Below, piece after piece: positions 40,225 through 47,059 of a stretch of 50,533 nucleotides of DNA (the stretch's first letter is position 1; each line of letters opens with the position of its first letter). Below the pieces are notes generated by a model that was given only the letters and a program-made list of their open reading frames with translations, ran no database searches and was not told where the DNA came from. Source of the stretch: Rhodococcus sp. (in: high G+C Gram-positive bacteria) (lineage in GTDB: Bacteria; Actinomycetota; Actinomycetes; Mycobacteriales; Mycobacteriaceae); assembly GCA_012514505.1 (NCBI GenBank), contig JAAZAD010000104.1, positions 1-50,533 of the forward strand, read 5' to 3'. Both the position numbers and the translations under genes were made by a program.

Positions 40225-41505
40225 TCAGCCGAACATCAAGCTCGACACGGTGTAGATGAAGAGTCCGGCAAGCGAACCCACGACCGTGCCGTTGATGCGA
40301 ATGAACTGCAGATCCCGTCCCACCTGGAGTTCGATCTTGCGACTGGCTTCTTCGGCGTCCCAGCGCTCGACCGTGTCGGTGATGAGCCCGGTGACCTCGT
40401 CGGCGTAATGCACGACCACGTATTCGGTACCGGCGAGCACCCACCGGTCGACTTTCGCCCGCATCTCGGCGTCGTCGCGCAAGCGCTCCCCGATGCGCAT
40501 GGTGTTCTCGGCCACCTTCGTACGCAACGTACTGTTCGGATCGTCGACCGATTCGAGAATGAGCCGTTTCGCGACCTTCCACGTGGCGGCGGCGAGACCG
40601 GTCACCTCCTCGCGCCCCATGATCTCCGCCTTGATCTTTTCGGCTTTTGCCATTGTGGCGGGGTCGCTCTGGAGGTCCTCCGCGAACTCGACCAGGAATC
40701 GGTTCGCCGCCTCGCGCACCTCATGGTGCGGATTGGACCGGACCTTCCAAGTGAACTCGACCAGTTCACGATGGATCTTCTCGCCGAGCATCGCGTCGAC
40801 GAACTTGGGCGACCAGGTGGGTGAATCGCGGCTGATCACACGATCGATCGTGTCCTGGCTCCCCAACGCCCACTGGTGCGCACGCTCGGCCAACAAATCG
40901 AGGATCGGCAGCTGCCGATTGTCGCGCAGCAGCTCCTCCAGGACGTGCCCGATCGGTGGCCCCCACTGGGGTTCCGCGAGGCGACGCACCAAGGTGCTGT
41001 CGATGATCTGCTGCACGTCCTCGTCGCGCAGCACCTCGACCACCCCGCGCAGGATCGTCGAGGTTTCTGCCGCCACCCGGGCGGCATTGTCCGGCTGCGC
41101 CATCCAGGTGCCGACCCGCAACGGAATCTGCGCCGACTGCACCTTCTCCGATACGACCTCGGGCGCCAGGAAGTTGTCGCTGACGAAGCTACCGAGACTC
41201 GCACCCAGCTGGTCTTTCTTCCGCTTGATGATGGCGGTGTGCGGAATCGGCAGACCCAGCGGATGCCGGAACAACGCGGTGACCGCGAACCAATCCGCGA
41301 GCGCACCGACCATTCCCGCTTCCGACGCGGCACGGACATAGCCGACCCACTCGCCCGCGCCACGGGACTCCTGCCAGCGGCACACCAGATAGACGACGGT
41401 CGCGAACACGAGGAAGCCCGTTGCCACCATTTTCATCTTGCGAAGATCGCGGCGCTTCACGTCGTCGTCGAATGCAGAAAGAGTCAGTTGAGACACGTTC
41501 ACCAT
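40225..41505 (-). CDS. DUF445 membrane protein, Rv0473-like
   Basis: Protein of 426 residues of the DUF445 family, function unknown. There is one N-terminal membrane segment (MKMVATGFLVFATVVYLVCR), the conserved VGYVRAASEAGMVGALADWF and AVTALFRHPLGLPIPHTAII, then a long helical soluble part (KKDQLGASLGSFVSDNF), and a C-terminal membrane segment (INGTVVGSLAGLFIYTVSSL). This pattern is family-typical. The ATG 41503-41505 starts MVNVSQLTLS; longer starts add residues with no support. The neighbouring TetR gene is divergent, as in M. tuberculosis Rv0472c-Rv0473. Confidence 0.88.
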   Translation of the reverse strand: MVNVSQLTLSAFDDDVKRRDLRKMKMVATGFLVFATVVYLVCRWQESRGAGEWVGYVRAASEAGMVGALADWFAVTALFRHPLGLPIPHTAIIKRKKDQLGASLGSFVSDNFLAPEVVSEKVQSAQIPLRVGTWMAQPDNAARVAAETSTILRGVVEVLRDEDVQQIIDSTLVRRLAEPQWGPPIGHVLEELLRDNRQLPILDLLAERAHQWALGSQDTIDRVISRDSPTWSPKFVDAMLGEKIHRELVEFTWKVRSNPHHEVREAANRFLVEFAEDLQSDPATMAKAEKIKAEIMGREEVTGLAAATWKVAKRLILESVDDPNSTLRTKVAENTMRIGERLRDDAEMRAKVDRWVLAGTEYVVVHYADEVTGLITDTVERWDAEEASRKIELQVGRDLQFIRINGTVVGSLAGLFIYTVSSLMFG

Positions 41506-41662
41506 TCTGCCGAACAAACCGATGAACCCGCCGTGACTGTGACATGACACCCTCGTTGTCTTTGCGCATTAGGGTGAAACGAGATCAAGGTTGAACGTAG
41601 GCGGGTACTCCGCACTGCCGACAGACGACAGAAGGACCGTGGGACTACAGGTGACCGAGTCG

Positions 41663-42391
41663 ATGACAGAGCCCGAGAAGGCGGATAAAGCGGAAAAGCC
41701 GGACGGCCGCAAGCGGCGATGGCGCGAGCACAAGATCGCGCGGCGCGAGGAACTGGTCGACGGCACCATTTCCGCCATCCGGCTACGCGGGCGTGACATC
41801 GGGATGGACGAGATCGCCTCCGAGATCGGCGTCTCGAAAACCGTTCTGTATCGCTACTTCGCCGACAAGAGCGACCTCACCAACGCCACCATGGTGCGCT
41901 ACGTCGAGACGATCCTGGCCCCGCGTATCTACGGAGCGATCGGCGGCGACCTCGACGAGTACGAGCTCACCGAAGCCACTATCAGCGCATATGTCGAAAC
42001 TGTGGCCTCAGATCCCGAGCTCTACCTGTACGTGATGGCGAACGGCTCCGGGGCCGGCCAGGACGTGGTCGCCGATTCGGAACGGATGATCGCCGAACTC
42101 CTCTCGACCGTCCTCGGGGAACGCCTGCGCCGAATGGACATGGACTCGGGTGGATCGGTGCCGTGGTCTTACGCCCTGGTCGGGGGTGTTCAGCTGGCCA
42201 CGCACTGGTGGATATCCAACCGTTCGATGACGTCCGACGACCTGATCAGCTACCTCACGATGATGACCTGGGGCGGCATCTCCGGTATCGCAGCGGTGAA
42301 GGCCTCGCCCGCGCGGTTCCAAGCCCTCCCACACCCCCTCGTCCCAGATGATCCAGACACCCCGAATACAGACACCCCGAACCCAGGATGA
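41663..42391 (+). CDS. TetR-family transcriptional regulator, Rv0472c-like
   Basis: Regulator of 242 residues. After a basic lead (KPDGRKRRWREHKIARREEL) comes the helix-turn-helix: VDGTISAIRLRGRDIGMDEI, ASEIGVSKTVLYRYFADKSD. The C-terminal domain is helical (YELTEATISAYVETVASDPE). The C-terminus carries two DTPN repeats encoded by a tandem 15-bp duplication (42354-42383). The ATG 41663 has AGGTGA 8 nt upstream; GTG 41651 or 41639 are possible. PPK2 follows 4 bp after the stop, so the two are probably co-transcribed. Confidence 0.88.
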   Translation: MTEPEKADKAEKPDGRKRRWREHKIARREELVDGTISAIRLRGRDIGMDEIASEIGVSKTVLYRYFADKSDLTNATMVRYVETILAPRIYGAIGGDLDEYELTEATISAYVETVASDPELYLYVMANGSGAGQDVVADSERMIAELLSTVLGERLRRMDMDSGGSVPWSYALVGGVQLATHWWISNRSMTSDDLISYLTMMTWGGISGIAAVKASPARFQALPHPLVPDDPDTPNTDTPNPG

Positions 42392-42395
42392 CGTA

Positions 42396-43256
42396 ATGGG
42401 AAAGAAGCCGGAACAGCTCTGGACCGCACCGGCCCGGGAGATCCTGCGTGCCGACCCCGACTCACCTATCGCCGACCTCGACCGAAACGGCACCCCGGGG
42501 TTCATCGGCAAAAAAGCCGACGGCAAGCGGCAACTGGAAGAGCGTGGCGCCGTCCTCGCCGAACTCCAGGAGCTTCTCTACGCCAACGGCCGATCAGGCG
42601 ACGAGCGGTCGATACTTCTCGTTCTGCAGGGAATGGACACCTCCGGCAAAGGCGGAATGGTGCGCCACGTCATCGGTCACGTCGACCCGCAAGGTGTCGA
42701 CCACACGGCATTCGGGGTTCCCACGGCCAACGAGAAGCGTCACCACTTCTTGTGGCGCATCGAAAAGGCACTCCCCCGTGCCGGACAGCTCGGCGTATTC
42801 GACCGGTCACATTACGAAGACGTACTGGTTGCCCGAGTCGACGATCTCGTCCCCAAGAAGGTTTGGCAAGGCCGCTACAAAGAGATCAACAACTTCGAGA
42901 AAGAATTGGTGAACCGCGGCACCACCATCGTGAAGGTCGCGATGTTCGTCTCGCTCGACGAGCAGAAGGAGCGGCTGCAGGAACGGTTGGAGCGCCCGGA
43001 CAAATACTGGAAGTACAGCCCCGGTGACGTGACCGCGAGGAAGCGGTGGCCGGAGTACCGGAAGGCGTACCAGGCCATGCTCGACCGCACCAATACCGAC
43101 TACGCACCGTGGTACGTCGTGCCGGCCGATCGAAAGTGGTACAGCAGGATCGCGGTGACCGAACTACTGATCGACGCCTTCGAGCGACTCGACCTCGACT
43201 GGCCCCCTGCCGACTTCGACATCGAGAAGGAGAAGCGGCGGCTCGCCGCCTCGTGA
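42396..43256 (+). CDS. ppk2: polyphosphate kinase 2 family protein
   Basis: Polyphosphate:nucleotide phosphotransferase of 286 residues that uses polyphosphate to make nucleoside di- or triphosphates, or the reverse. Motifs are ILLVLQGMDTSGKGGMVRHV (Walker A), QGVDHTAFGVPTANEKRHHF, LGVFDRSHYEDVLVARVD (Walker B-like), FEKELVNRGTTIVKVAMFVS, QKERLQERLERPDKYWKYSP (lid) and APWYVVPADRKWYSRIAVTE. It is the single-domain class. The ATG 42396 has AGGA 7 nt upstream. With the ppx-like gene at 4651 the window holds both synthesis- and degradation-type polyphosphate enzymes. Confidence 0.93.
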   Translation: MGKKPEQLWTAPAREILRADPDSPIADLDRNGTPGFIGKKADGKRQLEERGAVLAELQELLYANGRSGDERSILLVLQGMDTSGKGGMVRHVIGHVDPQGVDHTAFGVPTANEKRHHFLWRIEKALPRAGQLGVFDRSHYEDVLVARVDDLVPKKVWQGRYKEINNFEKELVNRGTTIVKVAMFVSLDEQKERLQERLERPDKYWKYSPGDVTARKRWPEYRKAYQAMLDRTNTDYAPWYVVPADRKWYSRIAVTELLIDAFERLDLDWPPADFDIEKEKRRLAAS

Positions 43257-43288
43257 AGAGGCGAATCGACACCGCCTCCTGAGGCACC

Positions 43289-43510
43289 TCAGAACAGGTG
43301 CGGAGTTTCTCGATGAAGCTTCCGATCGTGATAGGCCACGCCGCCGACGGTGGCCATCGCGGTCGCCGCGGCAACCACTCCGACCGATCCCGCGATCACC
43401 GCCCAACCGCCGTAGCCGGACCCTGCAGCAACGAGGAACAGTCCGAGGGAGACCACCGCGACCAGAATCAATCCGTACCCCAGCCATGAAACGAAGAGAT
43501 TGAGCTTCAT
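43289..43510 (-). CDS. small two-helix membrane protein
   Basis: Protein of 73 residues with two hydrophobic helices (FVSWLGYGLILVAVVSLGLF, WAVIAGSVGVVAAATAMATV) and a polar His-rich tail (YHDRKLHRETPHLF). I do not recognise the family; a relation to small membrane proteins of the sigF neighbourhood is possible but unsupported. The ATG 43508-43510 has GAGG 9 nt upstream; a GTG two codons earlier is the alternative. It converges with ppk2. Two 16-bp direct repeats lie 25-65 bp upstream. Confidence 0.65.
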   Translation of the reverse strand: MKLNLFVSWLGYGLILVAVVSLGLFLVAAGSGYGGWAVIAGSVGVVAAATAMATVGGVAYHDRKLHRETPHLF

Positions 43511-43534
43511 CGCCACTCACCTCACCTTTCAGCA

Positions 43535-43575
43535 ATGTGATCTCCGCGGAGCGTCGGGGATGTGATCTCCGCGGA
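43535..43575. repeat. 16-bp direct repeat pair upstream of the small membrane protein
   Basis: ATGTGATCTCCGCGGA occurs at 43535-43550 and again at 43560-43575, period 25 bp, each with the palindrome TCCGCGGA. The spacing of about two and a half helical turns and the promoter position suggest a binding site, but a simple duplication is possible. Confidence 0.5.
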
Positions 43576-43698
43576 ACTCCACGGAGGCGGCCTCCATGAA
43601 GCTTTGACACGACGCTACGCCCGCCTTCCCAGCTCGACAAGGCCGACGAAAACCGGCGCCGGGGCGAGGCTCCGCCGCGGCGCTCACGGTGGCGATCG

Positions 43699-43723
43699 GT
43701 TTACAAACCTGGTGCGAGGGAAT
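43699..43723 (+). promoter_or_regulatory. SigF-like promoter of the glycosyltransferase gene
   Basis: GTTT (43699-43702), 15-bp spacer, GGGAAT (43718-43723), 9 nt before the ATG. The SigF consensus is GTTT-N15-17-GGGTAT; one mismatch in the -10. Confidence 0.5.
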
Positions 43724-43732
43724 CCCCACCGC

Positions 43733-45031
43733 ATGACGACGCCGAGACACAAGCCGAGATCGAGCACGTGTGTAGTCGACGCGCCCAGAAACTCGTCCCC
43801 CGGCACCGTCAAACCACTCACGATCTCGATGGTGTCCGAACATGCGAATCCACTGGCCCGAGAGGGTGAGTACGGATTCGACGAACAGAGCCGCCACGTG
43901 GCGGAACTGTCGGCCGCGCTCGTTCGAGCGGGTAACAACGTCACGGTCTATACGAGACGAGATCGGGAAGACGCACCCGAACGCATGGTGTCCGAGGCGG
44001 GCTACACCGTCGTACATGTGCCCGTCGGACCTCCGTCATACCTTCCGACCGACGAAATCCTGCCCCTCATGGGCGGATTCGGAAGCTTCCTCGAAGCCGA
44101 GTGGGAGATCGCGCGTCCCGACATCGTGCACGCACACTTCTGGATGTCCGGGATAGCAACACAGTTGGCGGCCAGGATTCTCGCTGTACCCACCGTGCAG
44201 ACCTTCCACGCGCTGGGAGTGATGGAACATCGCTTCAATGTCGGCACGACCTCGCATTCACCCAACCGAATTCGCCTCGAACAGTTGATCGCACGCGGTG
44301 CCACCCGCGTCGTGGCAACGAGCACCGAGGAGGTGTTCGAACTGGCCCACCAGGGGCTACCGCGGTCGCGCACCTCCGTCGTACCGTGCGGGGTGGACGT
44401 ATCGAGGTTCACCCCGCACGGCCCTGCAGAGAAGCGGGCGATGACGCACCGGCTCGTGATGGTCGGAAGCCTCACCCCCAACGAGGGTTACGAGACGGCG
44501 ATCGATGCATTGGTACACCTGCCACACACCGAACTCGTGATAGGCGGCGGGCCGCCGGCGCCCGACGTGGCAGCGCACGCGGAGGCCCGCCGGTTGTATG
44601 CACGCGCCGACAAGGTCGGGGTGCGAGACCGCGTGCACATCATCGGGAAAGTGCGGCCCGAGAAGTTGCCTGCACTACTGCGATCTGCCGACGCGGTCGT
44701 GAGTCTTCCCTGGTACGAACCGATCGGCCTCATCCCCCTCGAGGCAATGGCGTGCGGCACGCCGGTGGTGGCCGCCGCGACGGGTGGCGTGCGCGACACG
44801 GTCGTCGACGGGATCACCGGATATCTGGTGTCCTCCCGCAACCCCGTGCGCTTGGCCGACACCATCCGCCAATTGTTCGACGACGAGGTGCGAAGAGCCG
44901 GCTTCGGTGTCGCGGGTGCCGATCGGGCCCGTGCCCGATACTCGTGGGACCGCGTCGCCGTGGACACCCTGAGTGCCTACGGTTGGTGCGTCGCGGCGCC
45001 CCCGCGCACCGCACGCGCCGGGATGCACTGA
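43733..45031 (+). CDS. GT4 family glycosyltransferase
   Basis: Glycosyltransferase of 432 residues with GT-B fold, group 1. Segments: ISMVSEHANPLAREGEYGFD, EQSRHVAELSAALVRAGNNV, IVHAHFWMSGIATQLAARIL, VQTFHALGVMEHRF, VPCGVDVSRFTPHGP, RLVMVGSLTPNEGYETAIDA and VVSLPWYEPIGLIPLEAMACGT (EX7E donor site), ending in a C-terminal helix. It resembles MshA/SqdB-like enzymes but not closely enough to name the product. The ATG 43733 is preferred over longer frames because a SigF-like promoter ends 9 nt before it; the frame upstream overlaps repeated non-coding DNA. It precedes the SigF module. Confidence 0.87.
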   Translation: MTTPRHKPRSSTCVVDAPRNSSPGTVKPLTISMVSEHANPLAREGEYGFDEQSRHVAELSAALVRAGNNVTVYTRRDREDAPERMVSEAGYTVVHVPVGPPSYLPTDEILPLMGGFGSFLEAEWEIARPDIVHAHFWMSGIATQLAARILAVPTVQTFHALGVMEHRFNVGTTSHSPNRIRLEQLIARGATRVVATSTEEVFELAHQGLPRSRTSVVPCGVDVSRFTPHGPAEKRAMTHRLVMVGSLTPNEGYETAIDALVHLPHTELVIGGGPPAPDVAAHAEARRLYARADKVGVRDRVHIIGKVRPEKLPALLRSADAVVSLPWYEPIGLIPLEAMACGTPVVAAATGGVRDTVVDGITGYLVSSRNPVRLADTIRQLFDDEVRRAGFGVAGADRARARYSWDRVAVDTLSAYGWCVAAPPRTARAGMH

Positions 45032-45059
45032 ATTCGAGCCGAGGGCGGTGTGAGGTCGG

Positions 45060-45455
45060 TCAGGCGGTTCGGATGTCCCACGAACCGAGCGCGCCCTGCA
45101 CGGACGGGTAGCAGGGGAACGCCTCGTCCAGCCCGGCAGCGTGCAGCAGGCGTAGCACCGGCCGGCCACAGATCATGGCCCACGCATCACCCAGCGAGAC
45201 CTTCTCACTGTTCACTGCATGCAGGATCGGCAAACCTGCAGTTCCGAAGAACTCGACCCTCGACATATCGATGATCATGCGACTTGCAGGCGCTCCTGAT
45301 CGACGCACCCACGCGCCGAACTCGGGGGCACTGAAGAGGTCGATCTCACCGCCTACCTCGAGGACGACCACGCGCGAATTGATCTGCTGCGCACCAAATG
45401 TGGCATTGGCATACTTGGCCCTCGAACATTCGGGTAACCCCGGGACAACAGTCAT
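45060..45455 (-). CDS. STAS-domain anti-sigma factor antagonist
   Basis: STAS protein of 131 residues, the partner class that titrates anti-sigma factors. It has VVVLEVGGEIDLFSAPEFGA, WVRRSGAPASRMIIDMSRVE and FFGTAGLPILHAVNSEKVSL. At the phosphorylation site the usual DSS/DST is GTA, with Thr as possible acceptor. It lies opposite and divergent to the anti-sigma gene, so it probably acts on that protein. The ATG 45453-45455 is chosen; an ATG four codons earlier is also possible. A weak SigF-like sequence lies upstream (see rejected list). Confidence 0.87.
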   Translation of the reverse strand: MTVVPGLPECSRAKYANATFGAQQINSRVVVLEVGGEIDLFSAPEFGAWVRRSGAPASRMIIDMSRVEFFGTAGLPILHAVNSEKVSLGDAWAMICGRPVLRLLHAAGLDEAFPCYPSVQGALGSWDIRTA

Positions 45456-45806
45456 AGCCCAACCCATCTCGAGACGTCGACTAACGGCTTCGATGGCTGC
45501 AATTGCTCCTCCCGAGCAATGCCGTGCACATTGTTGGCCGCCGCACAGTTTCCCCGACCGGTCGTGTGATCAACCTCGCCGTCGACGATACGCTTCTGCG
45601 ACCTGGGCCACAAGGAAAAGTTTGGGTTCAGTGCAGGTCAGAGTCGATTTAGTACCAATGAATGTGGCGTCAGGAGGTTTGCCGTTACCCCAAGAGAGGG
45701 TAACCGGATTCCGTGCTTGTCATTTCGCCCCCGACTGGCACGCGGGATGGCTACCCTGATTCCCGGTACGCCCGCCTTGCACCACAACGACCGAGCCGGA
45801 GAACTC
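45456..45806. other. 351-bp intergenic region between STAS and anti-sigma genes
   Basis: No coding frame with recognisable homology is seen. It holds the SigF-type promoter at 45677-45703, the inverted repeat GTTACCC/GGGTAAC that overlaps it, and about 100 bp of leader before the anti-sigma ATG. The 5' side must hold the STAS promoter, for which no convincing match was found. Confidence 0.7.
45677..45703 (+). promoter_or_regulatory. SigF-type autoregulatory promoter
   Basis: GTTT (45677-45680), 17-bp spacer, GGGTAA (45698-45703), matching the actinobacterial SigF consensus GTTT-N15-17-GGGTAT except the last base. An inverted repeat GTTACCC-N7-GGGTAAC (45684-45704) overlaps the -10. It lies 104 bp before the anti-sigma ATG, and no other promoter is evident, so SigF probably transcribes its own operon. 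Confidence 0.75.
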
Positions 45807-46235
45807 ATGGCAAACGTCAAGACAATCGAACCCGACCAGGACTACGCCCATCCCGTTGTCGAGCTTCGCATTCGCGCGACACCCGATCAGCTGTCGGTGC
45901 TTCGCGCACTGGCTGCAGCCATCGCCATCCACGAGGACTTCGATCTCGATTCCATCGCCGACGTCAAGCTGGCGATGGACGAGGCCTGCACTTACCTCCT
46001 AGTTCGCGCCACACCAGAGGCAGTCCTGGTGTGCCGGCTTCAGTACTTGAACAACTCGCTCCACGTCACGGTCTCGACCACCACATCCCCGAGCGACGAC
46101 AGCCGAGGCACCCCTTTCGGCTGGCATGTGCTCAATGCCCTGACCGACTCCATCGACATGACACGGGAACCCGGCGTCGACGGCAGCTTCGTCACCACCA
46201 TCGAGTTCGTGAGAGCGAACGGCCCGTCTTCGTGA
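45807..46235 (+). CDS. rsbW: anti-sigma factor (RsbW/UsfX-like)
   Basis: Anti-SigF protein of 142 residues with an HATPase-like (Bergerat) fold. It reads VVELRIRATPDQLSVLRALA, AAIAIHEDFDLDSIADVKLA, then MDEACTYLLVRATPEAVLVC, where the N-box Asn position is Tyr, and VSTTTSPSDDSRGTPFGWHV, where the DxGxG loop is missing. ATP binding or kinase activity may thus be reduced or absent. The ATG 45807 has GGAG 6-9 nt upstream. It overlaps sigF by 4 bp (GTGA), the standard coupling of anti-sigma and sigma genes. Confidence 0.88.
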   Translation: MANVKTIEPDQDYAHPVVELRIRATPDQLSVLRALAAAIAIHEDFDLDSIADVKLAMDEACTYLLVRATPEAVLVCRLQYLNNSLHVTVSTTTSPSDDSRGTPFGWHVLNALTDSIDMTREPGVDGSFVTTIEFVRANGPSS

Positions 46236-47026
46236 CATCCGCAGGGGGTGACGGCGCTCGAACTCGGTGGCCGGACGAGTACAAAGATGTCAAGGCGATG
46301 TTCGAGGAGTTGGCCACCTTCGACCCCGGTGATCCGCATCGCGGTCGTAAGCGCGACGCAATCGTCACCCGGTGCCTCCCTCTCGCCGAACACATCGCTC
46401 GCCGATTCGACGGACGAGGAGAGGCCCACGACGACTTGGTCCAGGTCGCCAGGCTGGGGTTGGTGAACGCCGTCGACCGCTTCGATATCACGCGCGGTTC
46501 CGATTTCGTGTCGTTTGCGGTTCCCACCATCATGGGCGAGGTCCGTCGGTACTTTCGGGATGCAAGTTGGGCGGTCCGGGTACCCCGGCGAATGAAAGAA
46601 CTTCACCTCGCGCTCGGGCACTCCGTGGCCGAATTGTCGCAGAGCCTCGGCCGTGCGCCCACCGTGAGCGAACTGGCCACAGCCCTCGAGGTTTCCCCGG
46701 AGGACGTCGCACAAGGCCTACTCGCCGGCAACGCATACCAGACCGTTTCGGTCGACAACACCGCCCCGGACCGGCCGGGCGAGCTGTCCATGCTGGACAC
46801 ACTCGGTGACTACGACGCCGCCATCGAAGACGTCGACAATCACGAGACGTTGAAGCCCCTGCTCGATTCGCTCCCCCCGCGCGAACGGACCGTCCTACTG
46901 CTCCGCTTCTTCGGGAACATGACGCAGACGCAGATCGCGCAGCAGGTCGGCATCTCACAGATGCACGTGTCACGACTTCTTGCGAAGACCCTGACCCTGC
47001 TGCGCGACCAACTCGACAAACCCTGA
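46232..47026 (+). CDS. sigF: stress sigma factor SigF (SigB/F/G family)
   Basis: Sigma factor of 264 residues. Region 2: DDLVQVARLGLVNAVDRFDI, TRGSDFVSFAVPTIMGEVRR, YFRDASWAVRVPRRMKELHL. Region 3: GRAPTVSELATALEVSPEDV. Region 4: LPPRERTVLLLRFFGNMTQT, QIAQQVGISQMHVSRLLAKT. It starts with GTG 46232 inside the rsbW stop. In mycobacteria SigF controls stationary-phase and envelope-stress genes. The SigF-type promoter upstream of rsbW and the divergent STAS gene make a self-contained partner-switching module. It converges with the metE-like gene. Confidence 0.95.
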   Translation: MTSAGGDGARTRWPDEYKDVKAMFEELATFDPGDPHRGRKRDAIVTRCLPLAEHIARRFDGRGEAHDDLVQVARLGLVNAVDRFDITRGSDFVSFAVPTIMGEVRRYFRDASWAVRVPRRMKELHLALGHSVAELSQSLGRAPTVSELATALEVSPEDVAQGLLAGNAYQTVSVDNTAPDRPGELSMLDTLGDYDAAIEDVDNHETLKPLLDSLPPRERTVLLLRFFGNMTQTQIAQQVGISQMHVSRLLAKTLTLLRDQLDKP

Positions 47027-47059
47027 TCCCTGCGGCGGTACGGCGCACCCTGCGTCGGG

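Noticed and set aside
42354-42383. Tandem 15-bp repeat at the end of the TetR gene as a regulatory site for ppk2
   Set aside because: It is in frame and simply encodes two DTPN units; a small coding duplication explains it.
43289-43510. Calling the small membrane protein UsfY
   Set aside because: Only its place near the sigF module suggests it; the sequence does not resemble UsfY as I remember it.
43626-43660. SigF promoter for the small membrane protein
   Set aside because: GTTT and GGGAAG are present on the minus strand, but the spacer is 18-19 bp and the distance to the start is over 100 bp.
45455-45490. SigF promoter for the STAS gene
   Set aside because: On the minus strand GTTA-N16-GGGTTG has mismatches in both boxes; too weak to list beside the clear sites at 43699 and 45677.
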